A stretch of 64,000 nt of DNA, taken from Paralcaligenes ureilyticus (GTDB lineage: Bacteria; Pseudomonadota; Gammaproteobacteria; Burkholderiales; Burkholderiaceae_B). The translations under genes and the position numbers were made by a program. Below the pieces are notes generated by a model. It saw nothing but the letters and a program-made list of their open reading frames with translations, had not been told where the DNA came from and did not search any database. Shown in pieces: positions 16,502 through 24,523 of the stretch. The DNA lies in assembly GCF_004346225.1 (NCBI RefSeq), contig NZ_SMAJ01000013.1, positions 55,898-119,897 of the forward strand. The letters are read 5' to 3'. Every line of letters starts with the position of its first letter. Position 1 is the first letter of the stretch.

Positions 16502-17446
16502 ATGTCGTCGATTCCCGCTACGCTGGTTATCGCGACCCGCGCCAGCCGGCTCGCGTTGTGGCAGGCCGAGCACGTGCGCGATCGCCTCTCTGCCCTGTAC
16601 CCGGGTTGCAAGGTCAGCCTGCTGACCCTGACCACGCGCGGCGACAAGATACTGGATCGTACGCTGTCCAAGATCGGCGGCAAGGGCCTTTTTATCAAAG
16701 AGCTGGAGACGGCGCTGCTCGATGGCCGCGCCGATCTGGCCGTGCATTCGCTCAAAGATGTGCCGGTGGACCTGCACGAATCCTTTGAGTTGTCGGCCGT
16801 CCTTGCGCGCGAAGATGCGCGCGACGCGCTGGTGTCCAATCTTTACGATACGCTCGATCAATTACCGGCCGGCGCTGTGGTGGGCACTTCCAGCCTGCGC
16901 CGCGAGGCGCAGATCCGCCAGCACTATCCGCAACTGATCTTGCGGCCTTTGCGCGGCAACGTGGATACGCGTCTGGCCAAGCTCGACCACGGCGACTATG
17001 CGGCCATTATTCTGGCGGCTGCGGGCTTGAAGCGTCTGGGCCTTGAGGCGCGCATACGCAGCTATCTTACGCCCGAGCAAAGCCTGCCGGCCGCTGGCCA
17101 AGGTGCTTTGGCGATCGAAACACTGGTCGGTCGTTCCGACCTGCGCGCGTGGCTATTGCCACTGGCTTGTCCCGATACGACGGCCTGCGCCGTGGCTGAA
17201 CGCGCCGTGTCGCGCGTGCTGGGTGGCTCGTGCCAAGTGCCCCTGGCAGCCTACGCGCAGGTCGGCGGCGATACCCTGCAGCTGCGGGCGCTGGTTGCCG
17301 AGCCCGACGGTTCGCGCATTATTCGCGCCCAGGTGTCCGGCCCTGTCGCGGCTGCCCTGCGGTTGGGTGAACAGGCCGCGCAAACGTTGCTCGATCAGGG
17401 AGCGAAGGCCGTTCTGGACAAGCTGGCGGCGGCAACGTCCGCTTGA
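16502..17446 (+). CDS. hemC: Porphobilinogen deaminase (hydroxymethylbilane synthase)
   Basis: Polymerises four porphobilinogens to hydroxymethylbilane. At 314 residues it is family length. Signatures are [62 protein letters not shown] and [11 protein letters not shown]. Cys244 in [13 protein letters not shown] is the attachment site of the dipyrromethane cofactor. First gene of hemC-hemD-hemX-hemY, all on one strand with short gaps. Confidence 0.97.
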   Translation: MSSIPATLVIATRASRLALWQAEHVRDRLSALYPGCKVSLLTLTTRGDKILDRTLSKIGGKGLFIKELETALLDGRADLAVHSLKDVPVDLHESFELSAVLAREDARDALVSNLYDTLDQLPAGAVVGTSSLRREAQIRQHYPQLILRPLRGNVDTRLAKLDHGDYAAIILAAAGLKRLGLEARIRSYLTPEQSLPAAGQGALAIETLVGRSDLRAWLLPLACPDTTACAVAERAVSRVLGGSCQVPLAAYAQVGGDTLQLRALVAEPDGSRIIRAQVSGPVAAALRLGEQAAQTLLDQGAKAVLDKLAAATSA

Positions 17447-17471
17447 TCGGCGATGCCTGGAAGAATCGGCC

Positions 17472-18275
17472 ATGACTTCGTTTGTCGTCCTGACGCGCCC
17501 GCAAGGCCAGAACGAAAGCCTGGCCGCGCGCCTGCGCGATTCCGGCATGGATACGCTGCTGCTGCCGGGCCTGCTTATACAGCCCTTGCTCGATGACCCG
17601 GGTTTGCTGCCTGTACCCGACGACTATGATCTGCTGATTTTTGTCAGCGGCAGTGCCGCGCGCCTCTATCTGGACCTATATGGCCGGCGCCGCGCGCCGA
17701 CGCCGTGGCCATCTTCTTGCTGGGTGGCCACTGTCGGCCAATCCAGCGCCGGGGCGCTTTACCAGGCGGGCTGCATTCCTCATGCCCATATTGTGCATCC
17801 CGATCCGGCCGGCGGGCAGGATTCGAAGGCCTTGTGGGAGCGCCTGCAGCGCACGGAGCAGCGGTTCGAACGGGTGCTGATTGTGCGTGGAGAAACGGGC
17901 CGGGAGTGGCTCGGGCAGCAGTTCGAGCAGGCGGGCGCGAGTGTACGGCGCTATGCCTTGTACAGCCGTAAACCGCTGCATTGGACGCGCGAGCAATGCC
18001 ACGATTTGCAGACTCGCCTTGATGCACGGGCAACGCCTGTATGCGTCCTGACCAGCGGCGAAAGCATTGACGCGGTTTGTCTTAATATCGAGCGTAATGG
18101 TTTGCAGGAGTTCTGGGCCCGAGCGCGATACGTGGTCATACATGAACGCGTGGCCCGCCGATTACAATCCGTGTTCGCCGACGCGGGTGGCATGACGCCC
18201 GATCCGGTGGTAAAAGTATGCTCTCCCAACGATGACGCAATTTTTGAGATGATTGCCTCGACCGCATCCCTATAA
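17472..18275 (+). CDS. hemD: Uroporphyrinogen-III synthase
   Basis: Cyclises hydroxymethylbilane with inversion of ring D. The family is poorly conserved. The 267-residue protein shows the typical start VVLTRPQGQNESLAARLRDS, the middle DLLIFVSGSAARLYL, VGQSSAGALYQAG, and LIVRGETGREWLGQQFEQAG in the second lobe. Position between hemC and hemX makes the call secure. The frame extends upstream to 17043 only as a shadow of hemC; ATG 17472 is the start. Confidence 0.92.
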   Translation: MTSFVVLTRPQGQNESLAARLRDSGMDTLLLPGLLIQPLLDDPGLLPVPDDYDLLIFVSGSAARLYLDLYGRRRAPTPWPSSCWVATVGQSSAGALYQAGCIPHAHIVHPDPAGGQDSKALWERLQRTEQRFERVLIVRGETGREWLGQQFEQAGASVRRYALYSRKPLHWTREQCHDLQTRLDARATPVCVLTSGESIDAVCLNIERNGLQEFWARARYVVIHERVARRLQSVFADAGGMTPDPVVKVCSPNDDAIFEMIASTASL

Positions 18276-18302
18276 AAAGGTGCTAAGGATTACAATCCCG
18301 CC

Positions 18303-19577
18303 ATGATTGATAAAAAACCCGAGAGTCCCGAAGCCAGCCCTTTGGCTGCCGGCAAAAAAGAATCCTCTCCAGGTAACGCGGCCGCCGCGACCGGCCCCAG
18401 GGGTGCGGCCAAACCACGCAAGCGTTACGCTTTGCCGATCGCATTTGTAATCGTGGTGCTGGTGGCCCTGGCTCTGGGTGCGGGCGTGTGGTACCAGCAA
18501 AAAATGTTCAAGCAGTCTCAGGCCGCGGTCAGTAGCCAGGTTGCCGCCAGCAGCAGCGTGGCCAACCAGGCGAGCGAGCAGGCTCAGCAAGCGATATCCC
18601 TGGCGCAATCTCAGGCGAGCCAGTTGGCTGCCTTGCAGGCATCGCTGCACGAATCGCAATCCCGTTATCAAAGTCTTGAACAGGCTTTTCAGAATTTGAC
18701 CGACAGCGGTTCCGATGTGGCCCTGGTCAACGATGTGGATCAACTGGTCACGATTGCCCACCAGCAATTGTCCTTGGGCGGCAATGTCGCCAATGCCATC
18801 GTTGCACTCGAAACGGCGCAGACGCAACTGGCGCGCGCCAATCGGGCCAGCCTGGCTTCCTTGCAGCAAACGATTAACGGCGATCTCGATCGCCTGCGCC
18901 TGGTCACCAGCATAGATGTGCCGCTGCTTACGGGCCGGCTCGACGAATTGTCGCAACTGATTGGCAAGGCGCCGCTGTGGGTGCCCGATGATGCGGCGCC
19001 CAAGGTATCGAGGGTCGTGGCTTCGCAAGCGCCGGAGCCTGCTACTGCACAGGACAATGCGGCCGGGGCCGATGCAAACTGGTGGGAGCAAACCCTGGCG
19101 ACTGCGCGCACTTGGTCCGCGAGTGCCTGGACGTCGCTGGCCAGCGATCTGGGCAAATTCATCAGTGTGCGACGCGCCCAGGATCCGGCAGCCTTGTTGA
19201 TGTCGCCCGATCAGGCCAGCCAACTGCGCGAGAATCTGCGTCTGCGCATCATGACGGCCCAACTGGCTTTGCTGATGCATCAGCCTGATCTGTGGAAAAC
19301 GGAAACGCAGGCGCTGGTCAAGGCGATAGATACGCGTTACGACGGGCAGGCGGACGAGACCCGGCAGGCACACAAACTTGCCGAGCAATTGGCGCAAACG
19401 TCCATCGATCTCAAACTGCCAACGGTCAACAACAGCCTGCAGGCGCTCGAAACCTTGCGTGATGCCAGTGCCCGAGCCGCCCAAGAGGCCAATACGGCGG
19501 CCAGGCCGGCCCCCGATTCAAATACCGCGGCTAAGACGCCAGCCACACCGGCGCAGCCCGCTGCGCCACGGGAATAA
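18303..19577 (+). CDS. hemX: HemX-like membrane protein
   Basis: A 424-residue protein of the HemX family encoded in hem operons; despite a historical methyltransferase label, no SAM motif is visible. A cytosolic Ala/Pro/Lys-rich N-terminus (1-40) is followed by one membrane helix (YALPIAFVIVVLVALALGAG), then a long alpha-helical, Gln/Ala-rich, probably coiled-coil periplasmic part (about 70-150). The C-terminal tail is low-complexity Ala/Pro. It lies between hemD and hemY (3-bp gap to hemY). The exact role in haem synthesis is unknown. Confidence 0.9.
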   Translation: MIDKKPESPEASPLAAGKKESSPGNAAAATGPRGAAKPRKRYALPIAFVIVVLVALALGAGVWYQQKMFKQSQAAVSSQVAASSSVANQASEQAQQAISLAQSQASQLAALQASLHESQSRYQSLEQAFQNLTDSGSDVALVNDVDQLVTIAHQQLSLGGNVANAIVALETAQTQLARANRASLASLQQTINGDLDRLRLVTSIDVPLLTGRLDELSQLIGKAPLWVPDDAAPKVSRVVASQAPEPATAQDNAAGADANWWEQTLATARTWSASAWTSLASDLGKFISVRRAQDPAALLMSPDQASQLRENLRLRIMTAQLALLMHQPDLWKTETQALVKAIDTRYDGQADETRQAHKLAEQLAQTSIDLKLPTVNNSLQALETLRDASARAAQEANTAARPAPDSNTAAKTPATPAQPAAPRE

Positions 19578-19580
19578 GTT

Positions 19581-21086
19581 ATGCGGACATGGTTTTGGTC
19601 GGTCGTTTTTTTAGCGCTGGCGGTTGGGTTGGCCCTGGTGCTGCGCGAGCACGGCGGCAATGTGTTGATCGTCGCTCAGCCCTGGCGCATCGAGCTATCC
19701 ATTACCTTTGCGGTATTGCTGCTGCTGGCGGTTTTTTTCCTGCTCTATGTAGTGATTCGGTTGTTGGCGTGGCTGACCTCCAGTCCCGAAAGGTTTCGCC
19801 TGTGGCGTGGGGTAAGGGCGCAAAAGCGCGATCATGATTGGCTTGAAACCGGTTGGGTGAACTTGCTGGAAGGGCGTTACACCCAGGCCGAACGGGATTT
19901 TTCCAAAGTACTGACTCAGTCCCGGTCGCCCAATCGCAAAGTCCTGGCGGCGTTGGCCGCGGCGCGGGCATCGCATCGCCTGGGCGAATTTGTTCGGCGC
20001 GACGACGCTCTTCAAATTGCCCGCGAGAATGCGGGATCCGAGCCTCGGCTTAAAGAGGCTGCGGCCACCGTGGCGGCCGAAATGTACCTGGACCAAAACC
20101 GGCCGAACGAGGCGCTGCGGCTCTTGCAGCCATTGCAGGATGCCAGCTCGCGCTACTTTCACGCGACCCGTTTGTTGTTGCGCGCCCATCAGCAACTGCA
20201 TAACCATGATCGTGTCTATGATCTGACGCGTCTGCTGCTGCGCCGTGGCGTCATCGACAAAGCCGAGGCCTTGTCGTATTTGGAAACGGCCGTGGCGGCG
20301 CGGTTGCACAAGGGTGGGCTGGCCGGCTTCAAGACAATATGGGGCGACCTCAAGTCCGACGAACGGGTGTTGCCCGAGATCGCCCTGGCGGGCGCGGCAA
20401 TCCAGGAATCGGCCGGCAATATCGACGAGGCCTCGAAAATTCTCGAAGCCGCCATCAACGTCAAATTCGAGCCACGCCTGCTTAGCGCTTATTCCCAATG
20501 TCCGCCGGAGCAGGTTGCGCGCCGTTTAAGCAAGGCCGAGGTCTGGTTAAAGAGCAAGCCTGACGATTCCGCGCTGCTCGCCATGCTGGGGAATTTATGC
20601 CTGACTGGTCAGTTGTGGGGGCAGGGCGAGCGCTATCTGCTGCGAAGCATGAAAATCCGCAGCGACGTGCGCATACATGCCTTATTGGGTAATTTGTACG
20701 ATCGTTTGGGGCGGCGCGCCGATGCCATGAAACATTGGCGGCTGGCTTCCGGCGTGGCCGGGGTGTTGCCGGTGCTGGCCGCCAATCGGGCTTTGCCTGC
20801 CGCCGATACACGTGGCGATCCCACGCTGATTGCGTTTGCCAATATGCCCGAAACCGATCTGGCGGGCGAGGGGCAGGAGGTGATCCCGCAAGCGGCCAGC
20901 GCCGCGGATTATGTGGTCGAGCACGAGGGGAAACCGGCTGCAGAGGTGCTTGCGCCTGTTTCGGGCGGCTTTGGTTCGAAATCGGCGGAGCCCGATTTTG
21001 ACGAATATTTCGATAGCGCGCCTATACCGGGCGTGGATTTGTCCCAAACGTCGGATCGCCCTTCAGACCGATCAAAAAATCGTTAA
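19581..21086 (+). CDS. hemY: HemY-like TPR membrane protein
   Basis: A 501-residue HemY-family protein, not the protoporphyrinogen oxidase of the same name. Two N-terminal membrane helices (FWSVVFLALAVGLALVL and ELSITFAVLLLLAVFFLLYV) precede the conserved HemY block RFRLWRGVRAQKRDHDWLET and a series of TPR-like helical repeats to about residue 410. The last about 90 residues are acidic and low complexity. Last gene of the hem operon; it may scaffold haem-synthesis enzymes, as proposed for the family. Confidence 0.9.
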   Translation: MRTWFWSVVFLALAVGLALVLREHGGNVLIVAQPWRIELSITFAVLLLLAVFFLLYVVIRLLAWLTSSPERFRLWRGVRAQKRDHDWLETGWVNLLEGRYTQAERDFSKVLTQSRSPNRKVLAALAAARASHRLGEFVRRDDALQIARENAGSEPRLKEAAATVAAEMYLDQNRPNEALRLLQPLQDASSRYFHATRLLLRAHQQLHNHDRVYDLTRLLLRRGVIDKAEALSYLETAVAARLHKGGLAGFKTIWGDLKSDERVLPEIALAGAAIQESAGNIDEASKILEAAINVKFEPRLLSAYSQCPPEQVARRLSKAEVWLKSKPDDSALLAMLGNLCLTGQLWGQGERYLLRSMKIRSDVRIHALLGNLYDRLGRRADAMKHWRLASGVAGVLPVLAANRALPAADTRGDPTLIAFANMPETDLAGEGQEVIPQAASAADYVVEHEGKPAAEVLAPVSGGFGSKSAEPDFDEYFDSAPIPGVDLSQTSDRPSDRSKNR

Positions 21087-21111
21087 TTTTTATTTATTTC
21101 AAGGCTAAAGA

Positions 21112-21648
21112 ATGAGTCTAGATCGAGTGCCGGCAGGTAGCAAATTGCCGCATGAATTCAATGTGATTATCGAAATTCCTGCCAATGCAGACCCTGTTAA
21201 ATACGAAGTGGATAAGGCGTCGGGTGCCATATTCGTCGATCGTTTTATGCTGACTGCCATGCATTATCCCTGCAATTACGGCTATATCCCTGAAACCATT
21301 TCCGACGATGGCGATCCGGTCGACGTGTTGGTCATGGCACCTTTCCCGATCCAGATCGGTGCCGTCGTGCGCAGCCGCGCCATCGGTGTTTTGCAGATGG
21401 ATGATGAAGCGGGGGGCGATGCCAAGCTGCTGGCGGTGCCGGTCGAAAAGCTATACCCTGCCTATCGTCATATTCAAAAACCGGACGATCTGCCTCCCGA
21501 AGACCTGGCTCGCATCAAGCATTTTTTTGAGCACTATAAAGAGCTCGAGAAAGGCAAATGGGTTAAGGTCAAAGGTTGGGATGGCCCCGAGGCTGCACAC
21601 AAAGAAATCGTCGATGGCGCGGCTCGCTACGCCAAAAGCGCTAAATAA
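21112..21648 (+). CDS. ppa: Inorganic pyrophosphatase (family I)
   Basis: Hydrolyses pyrophosphate to drive biosynthesis. The 178-residue soluble family I enzyme has the signatures [40 protein letters not shown] (metal-binding aspartates in DGDPVDVLV) and [20 protein letters not shown]. It follows hemY by 25 bp but is probably expressed independently. Confidence 0.98.
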   Translation: MSLDRVPAGSKLPHEFNVIIEIPANADPVKYEVDKASGAIFVDRFMLTAMHYPCNYGYIPETISDDGDPVDVLVMAPFPIQIGAVVRSRAIGVLQMDDEAGGDAKLLAVPVEKLYPAYRHIQKPDDLPPEDLARIKHFFEHYKELEKGKWVKVKGWDGPEAAHKEIVDGAARYAKSAK

Positions 21649-21731
21649 GGCGTCGGGTTTTCTCGCGTGCGTTGATGCGTTAATGTAATGTGCGCTGTTT
21701 GACCAGGTATTCAAAACAATCAAGGATAAAA

Positions 21732-22427
21732 ATGGATTACATCATTCCCGTCCAGCCGGTGGCGGCTATTCCCGTAGCGGGGTCCGCCTCGCAATTTCCC
21801 GTGCGGCGTGTGTATTGCGTGGGCCGCAACTACGCCGAACATGCCAAAGAGATGGGCTATACAGGCCGTGAAGACCCGTTTTTCTTTTGCAAGCCTGCCG
21901 ATGCGCTGGTATGTGTGGCCGATGGCCAGACAGGCGTCATGCCCTATCCCGCCAAAACATCGAATCTGCATTACGAGATCGAACTGGTGGTGGCGCTGGA
22001 TAAGGGCGGGCGTGATTTGTCTGTAGAGGAAGCCGCCCATTGCGTCTGGGGCTATGCCATAGGCCTGGACATGACGCGCCGCGATCTGCAAGGCGAAGCC
22101 AAGAAACTGGGTCGTCCTTGGGAAGTGGGCAAGGGCTTCGACTATTCGGCGCCCGTTGGCCCCTTGCACCCTCGCAGCAAGGTAGGCACTTTGGCAAAAG
22201 GGGCGATTTCCCTCGCCGTCAATGGCGTAAGCAAGCAGTCGAGCGACCTGTCCTCCATGATCTGGAACATCGCCGAGTCGATCTCCTATCTGTCGGGGTT
22301 GTTTGAGCTCAAGGCGGGCGACATCATCTTTACCGGCACTCCCGAGGGAGTCGGGCCGGTCGTGGCGGGCGAGACCATGGTGGGCGCCATTGCCGGCCTG
22401 GGCGAGCTTCATGTGGCGGTTAAGTAA
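21732..22427 (+). CDS. Fumarylacetoacetate hydrolase family protein
   Basis: A 231-residue FAH-fold hydrolase, close in size to fumarylpyruvate and acylpyruvate hydrolases of aromatic breakdown. Signatures: VYCVGRNYAEHAKEMGY, NLHYEIELVVALDKGGRDLS (metal-binding Glu pair), GYAIGLDMTRRDLQGEAKKL and GDIIFTGTPEGVGPV. ATG 21732 has AAGGA at 21722-21726; an upstream start at 21690 has none. Substrate cannot be told from sequence; acylpyruvase or oxaloacetate decarboxylase-like activity are alternatives. Confidence 0.88.
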   Translation: MDYIIPVQPVAAIPVAGSASQFPVRRVYCVGRNYAEHAKEMGYTGREDPFFFCKPADALVCVADGQTGVMPYPAKTSNLHYEIELVVALDKGGRDLSVEEAAHCVWGYAIGLDMTRRDLQGEAKKLGRPWEVGKGFDYSAPVGPLHPRSKVGTLAKGAISLAVNGVSKQSSDLSSMIWNIAESISYLSGLFELKAGDIIFTGTPEGVGPVVAGETMVGAIAGLGELHVAVK

Positions 22428-22479
22428 TCGATAGTTTCAAGTATGGCCGTTAAATAACGGACTGTTTGTCAAGGAGACA

Positions 22480-22614
22480 ATGATGCGTTTCAAAGCTCTA
22501 ATATCATTATTGATTCTGGCCTGCATAGGCCTGTCGGGTTGCGTCAACACGGTAGAGGGCGCGGGGCAGGACATCAGCAACGCCGGTAACGCCATCAGCA
22601 AATCGGTCAAATAA
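22480..22614 (+). CDS. Entericidin-like small lipoprotein (44 aa)
   Basis: Begins MMRFKALISLLILACIGLSG with a lipobox LSGC at about residues 19-22, then CVNTVEGAGQDISNAGNAIS and a Lys-Ser-Val-Lys end, the layout of entericidin A/B lipoproteins. AAGGAG lies at 22471-22476. The mature part would be about 23 residues, anchored to a membrane. Entericidins are linked to stationary-phase lysis or antidote pairs, but a partner gene is not seen here. Followed by a strong hairpin at 22632-22659. Confidence 0.85.
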   Translation: MMRFKALISLLILACIGLSGCVNTVEGAGQDISNAGNAISKSVK

Positions 22615-22631
22615 CGGTTTGCTCGTCCGCC

Positions 22632-22659
22632 AGAAAGGCCTCCGCAAGGAGGCCTTTCT
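22632..22659 (+). terminator. Hairpin after the entericidin-like gene
   Basis: AGAAAGGCCTCC, GCAA tetraloop, GGAGGCCTTTCT: a perfect 12-bp stem 18 bp after the stop. No T-tract follows. The right arm plus flank (GGCCTTTCTGCGTTGGGG, 22651-22668) is repeated almost exactly at 22688-22705, a small direct duplication. Confidence 0.65.
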
Positions 22660-22752
22660 GCGTTGGGGTCCGAAGCATCCGCTGGAAGGCCTTTCTGCAT
22701 TGGGGTTGAATGGCAAGCAGACGGTATCCACAAAGATATGCCCGCCGTTCAT

Positions 22753-22777
22753 GTAGTGGCAGCCCTTGTGGCTGCCA
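22753..22777 (+). repeat. REP-like hairpin, stem type B
   Basis: GTAGT head, stem GGCAGCC, loop CTTGT, stem GGCTGCC. It converges with the inverted type A REP at 22812-22836, forming a BIME-like pair in the 420-bp gap before the molybdenum hydroxylase cluster. Confidence 0.85.
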
Positions 22778-22811
22778 TTTTCAATAAACGCGGTGCGACT
22801 TGTTGCGTGAA

Positions 22812-22836
22812 TGGCACCCACAAGGGGTGCCGCTAC
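22812..22836 (-). repeat. REP-like hairpin, stem type A
   Basis: Minus-strand reading: GTAGC head, stem GGCACCC, loop CTTGT, stem GGGTGCC. On its head side (22837-22915) lies a tandem array of head-like units. Confidence 0.85.
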
Positions 22837-22915
22837 AGAAAACGGGTGCGGTTACAGAAAAATGGGTGCGGTTGCAGAAAAACGGGTGCGGTTGCAAAAG
22901 AATATATGCGCGTAC
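22837..22915 (-). repeat. Tandem array of REP-head-like units (about 20 bp x 4)
   Basis: On the plus strand the units start at 22837, 22856, 22876 and 22896. The first three are 19-20 bp and read AGAAAACGGGTGCGGTTAC with one or two changes; the fourth is degenerate. Read on the minus strand they resemble the REP head plus first stem arm (GTAACCGCACCCG against GTAGCGGCACCCC), repeated upstream of the complete REP. Confidence 0.75.
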
Positions 22916-22978
22916 AAAAACTATTTGTTCAAAATAACACTGTTTTATAGTAAAGTTGTATCTTTAAATGTACCATTA

Positions 22979-23010
22979 TGTTCAAAGTGGTGTAGTACAA
23001 TTTATGAACA
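22979..23010 (+). promoter_or_regulatory. Inverted repeat before the Bug-receptor operon
   Basis: TGTTCA (22979-22984) and TGAACA (23005-23010) form a dyad with a 20-bp spacer in an AT-rich stretch immediately before AAAGGAG (23019-23025) and the ATG at 23035. A further TTGTTCAAAA lies at about 22925. Candidate operator for the GntR regulator encoded at the other end of the cluster; speculative. Confidence 0.35.
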
Positions 23011-23034
23011 CAAACTATAAAGGAGACACACAGC

Positions 23035-24012
23035 ATGTCAGGAAAAAAATCGTGGGCCTTATCGCTGACGGCAGCCTTGTTTTCATTGTGCGGCGCTGGC
23101 GCTTATGCCGCTGACCATTATCCCAGCCACACTGTCACCATCATCGTTCCGTATGGCGCGGGCGGGTCCGCCGACATCTATGCGCGTCAATTGGCTCAGA
23201 AACTTCAACAAAAGCTTGGGCAGTCGTTCGTGGTGGAAGACAAGCCGGGTGCGGGCGCCATCATCGGCACGAACTACGTCGCGCACTCGAAGCCGGACGG
23301 CTACACCTTGTTGGTGATCTCCAATACACACACCGTCAACGAAACGCTTTTGAAAAACAAGCCCTATAAGCTACTGCGCGACTTCGCGCCTATCGCTCCC
23401 ATCAACGAGGCCAGCCTGGTTCTGGTGGCCAACGACAACGTCAAGGCCAAAACCCTGAAAGACTTGATCGCCTTGGCGAAATCCGAGCCCGGGAAGCTGA
23501 ATTATTCAAGTTCCGGGGTAGGCACTCCCTACCATATAGCCGGCGAGATGTTCAAATCCATGGCCGGGATCAACGTTGTGCATGTGCCCTACAAAAGCAG
23601 CGGCGAGGCGCGAAATGGCGTGGTGGGTGGGCAGGTAAGCTATATGTTCGACTCCATCGCGACCATGAACGGTCTGATCAAGGGCGGGCGGGTCCATGCG
23701 ATTGCCACCACCGGCCTCACGCGCTCGCCGATCTTGCCGCAAGTTCCCACGATGAGCGAGGCCGGGCTAAAGGGGTATCACGCCAACATCTGGCTGGGTG
23801 TAATGGCGCCCAAGGCCACTCCCAAGGCCGTCGTGGATGAGCTTAACAAGGCCATCAGCAGCATCGTCAGCACCTCCGAGATTAAAACGGCCTGGGCTAA
23901 AGACGGTGTCGACCCCATGGTCATGACTACCGGCCAGTTCAAACAATACATCGAGAGCGATATTCAACGGCTCGGAAAGGTGGTGGAGGAGGCGCATATC
24001 CATGTTCAGTAA
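23035..24012 (+). CDS. Bug-family tricarboxylate-type solute-binding protein
   Basis: Periplasmic receptor of the TctC/Bug family, greatly expanded in Bordetella relatives, which binds carboxylates or aromatic acids. The 325-residue protein has a signal peptide (MSGKKSWALS...GAYAADHYP) and family blocks VTIIVPYGAGGSADIYARQL, KPGAGAIIGTNYVAHSKPDG and SGVGTPYHIAGEMFK. No TctA/TctB membrane genes are adjacent, as is common for orphan Bug genes. It heads the cluster with a molybdenum hydroxylase, so its ligand is probably the pathway substrate. Confidence 0.93.
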   Translation: MSGKKSWALSLTAALFSLCGAGAYAADHYPSHTVTIIVPYGAGGSADIYARQLAQKLQQKLGQSFVVEDKPGAGAIIGTNYVAHSKPDGYTLLVISNTHTVNETLLKNKPYKLLRDFAPIAPINEASLVLVANDNVKAKTLKDLIALAKSEPGKLNYSSSGVGTPYHIAGEMFKSMAGINVVHVPYKSSGEARNGVVGGQVSYMFDSIATMNGLIKGGRVHAIATTGLTRSPILPQVPTMSEAGLKGYHANIWLGVMAPKATPKAVVDELNKAISSIVSTSEIKTAWAKDGVDPMVMTTGQFKQYIESDIQRLGKVVEEAHIHVQ

Positions 24013-24048
24013 GTCCTGCCGCGTCCTGTCCAGGGGGTTTGTCCAGGC

Positions 24049-24522
24049 ATGAGTGGACCTTTGGATCTCAACATTAACGGCATGCCCGTCAAACTTGAGC
24101 TGGATGAAAATCGCAGCTTGCTCGACGTGTTGCGCGCAGAGCTGGGTCTGACCGGCAGCCATTTTGGTTGCGGATCCGGACTTTGCGGCGCGTGCACCGT
24201 TCTGGTGAACCAACGGCCTGCACTGGCTTGCGACACGCCGGTGTGGTCGGTCGCCGGGAAAAGCATTACGACTATCGAGGGCGTTGCAGCGCACGAACTG
24301 GGGCAGAAAGTCCAGGACGAGTTCATGCGCTGCAATGCGGCCCAGTGCGGTTATTGCACCTCGGGCATGGTCATGGCCTGCGTCGGTTTGCTGTGGGCGG
24401 ACAGCGCGGCCTCGGATACACAAATCAAGAATGCCCTGGATGGCAATCTTTGCCGCTGCGGCGCTCATTTGCGGATCGTTCGCGCGGTGAAGAACGTCAG
24501 CGCCGCTTTGAGCCCGAATTGA
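24049..24522 (+). CDS. Molybdenum hydroxylase small subunit, two [2Fe-2S] clusters
   Basis: Electron-transfer subunit of the xanthine oxidase family (IorA/NicA/CoxS type), 157 residues. The plant-type cluster is in GCGSGLCGACTVLV with a later Cys (ALAC). The second cluster is in CNAAQCGYCTSGMVMAC and LDGNLCRCGAHLRI. Its stop is 1 bp before the large subunit gene, indicating co-translation. No FAD subunit and no cytochrome c domain is encoded here, as in isoquinoline 1-oxidoreductase and nicotinate dehydrogenase-type enzymes. Confidence 0.94.
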   Translation: MSGPLDLNINGMPVKLELDENRSLLDVLRAELGLTGSHFGCGSGLCGACTVLVNQRPALACDTPVWSVAGKSITTIEGVAAHELGQKVQDEFMRCNAAQCGYCTSGMVMACVGLLWADSAASDTQIKNALDGNLCRCGAHLRIVRAVKNVSAALSPN

Positions 24523-24523
24523 C

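Noticed and set aside
22837..22915. CRISPR-like array
   Set aside because: The 19-20 bp units are directly adjacent without spacers, drift quickly and resemble REP heads; there are no cas genes.
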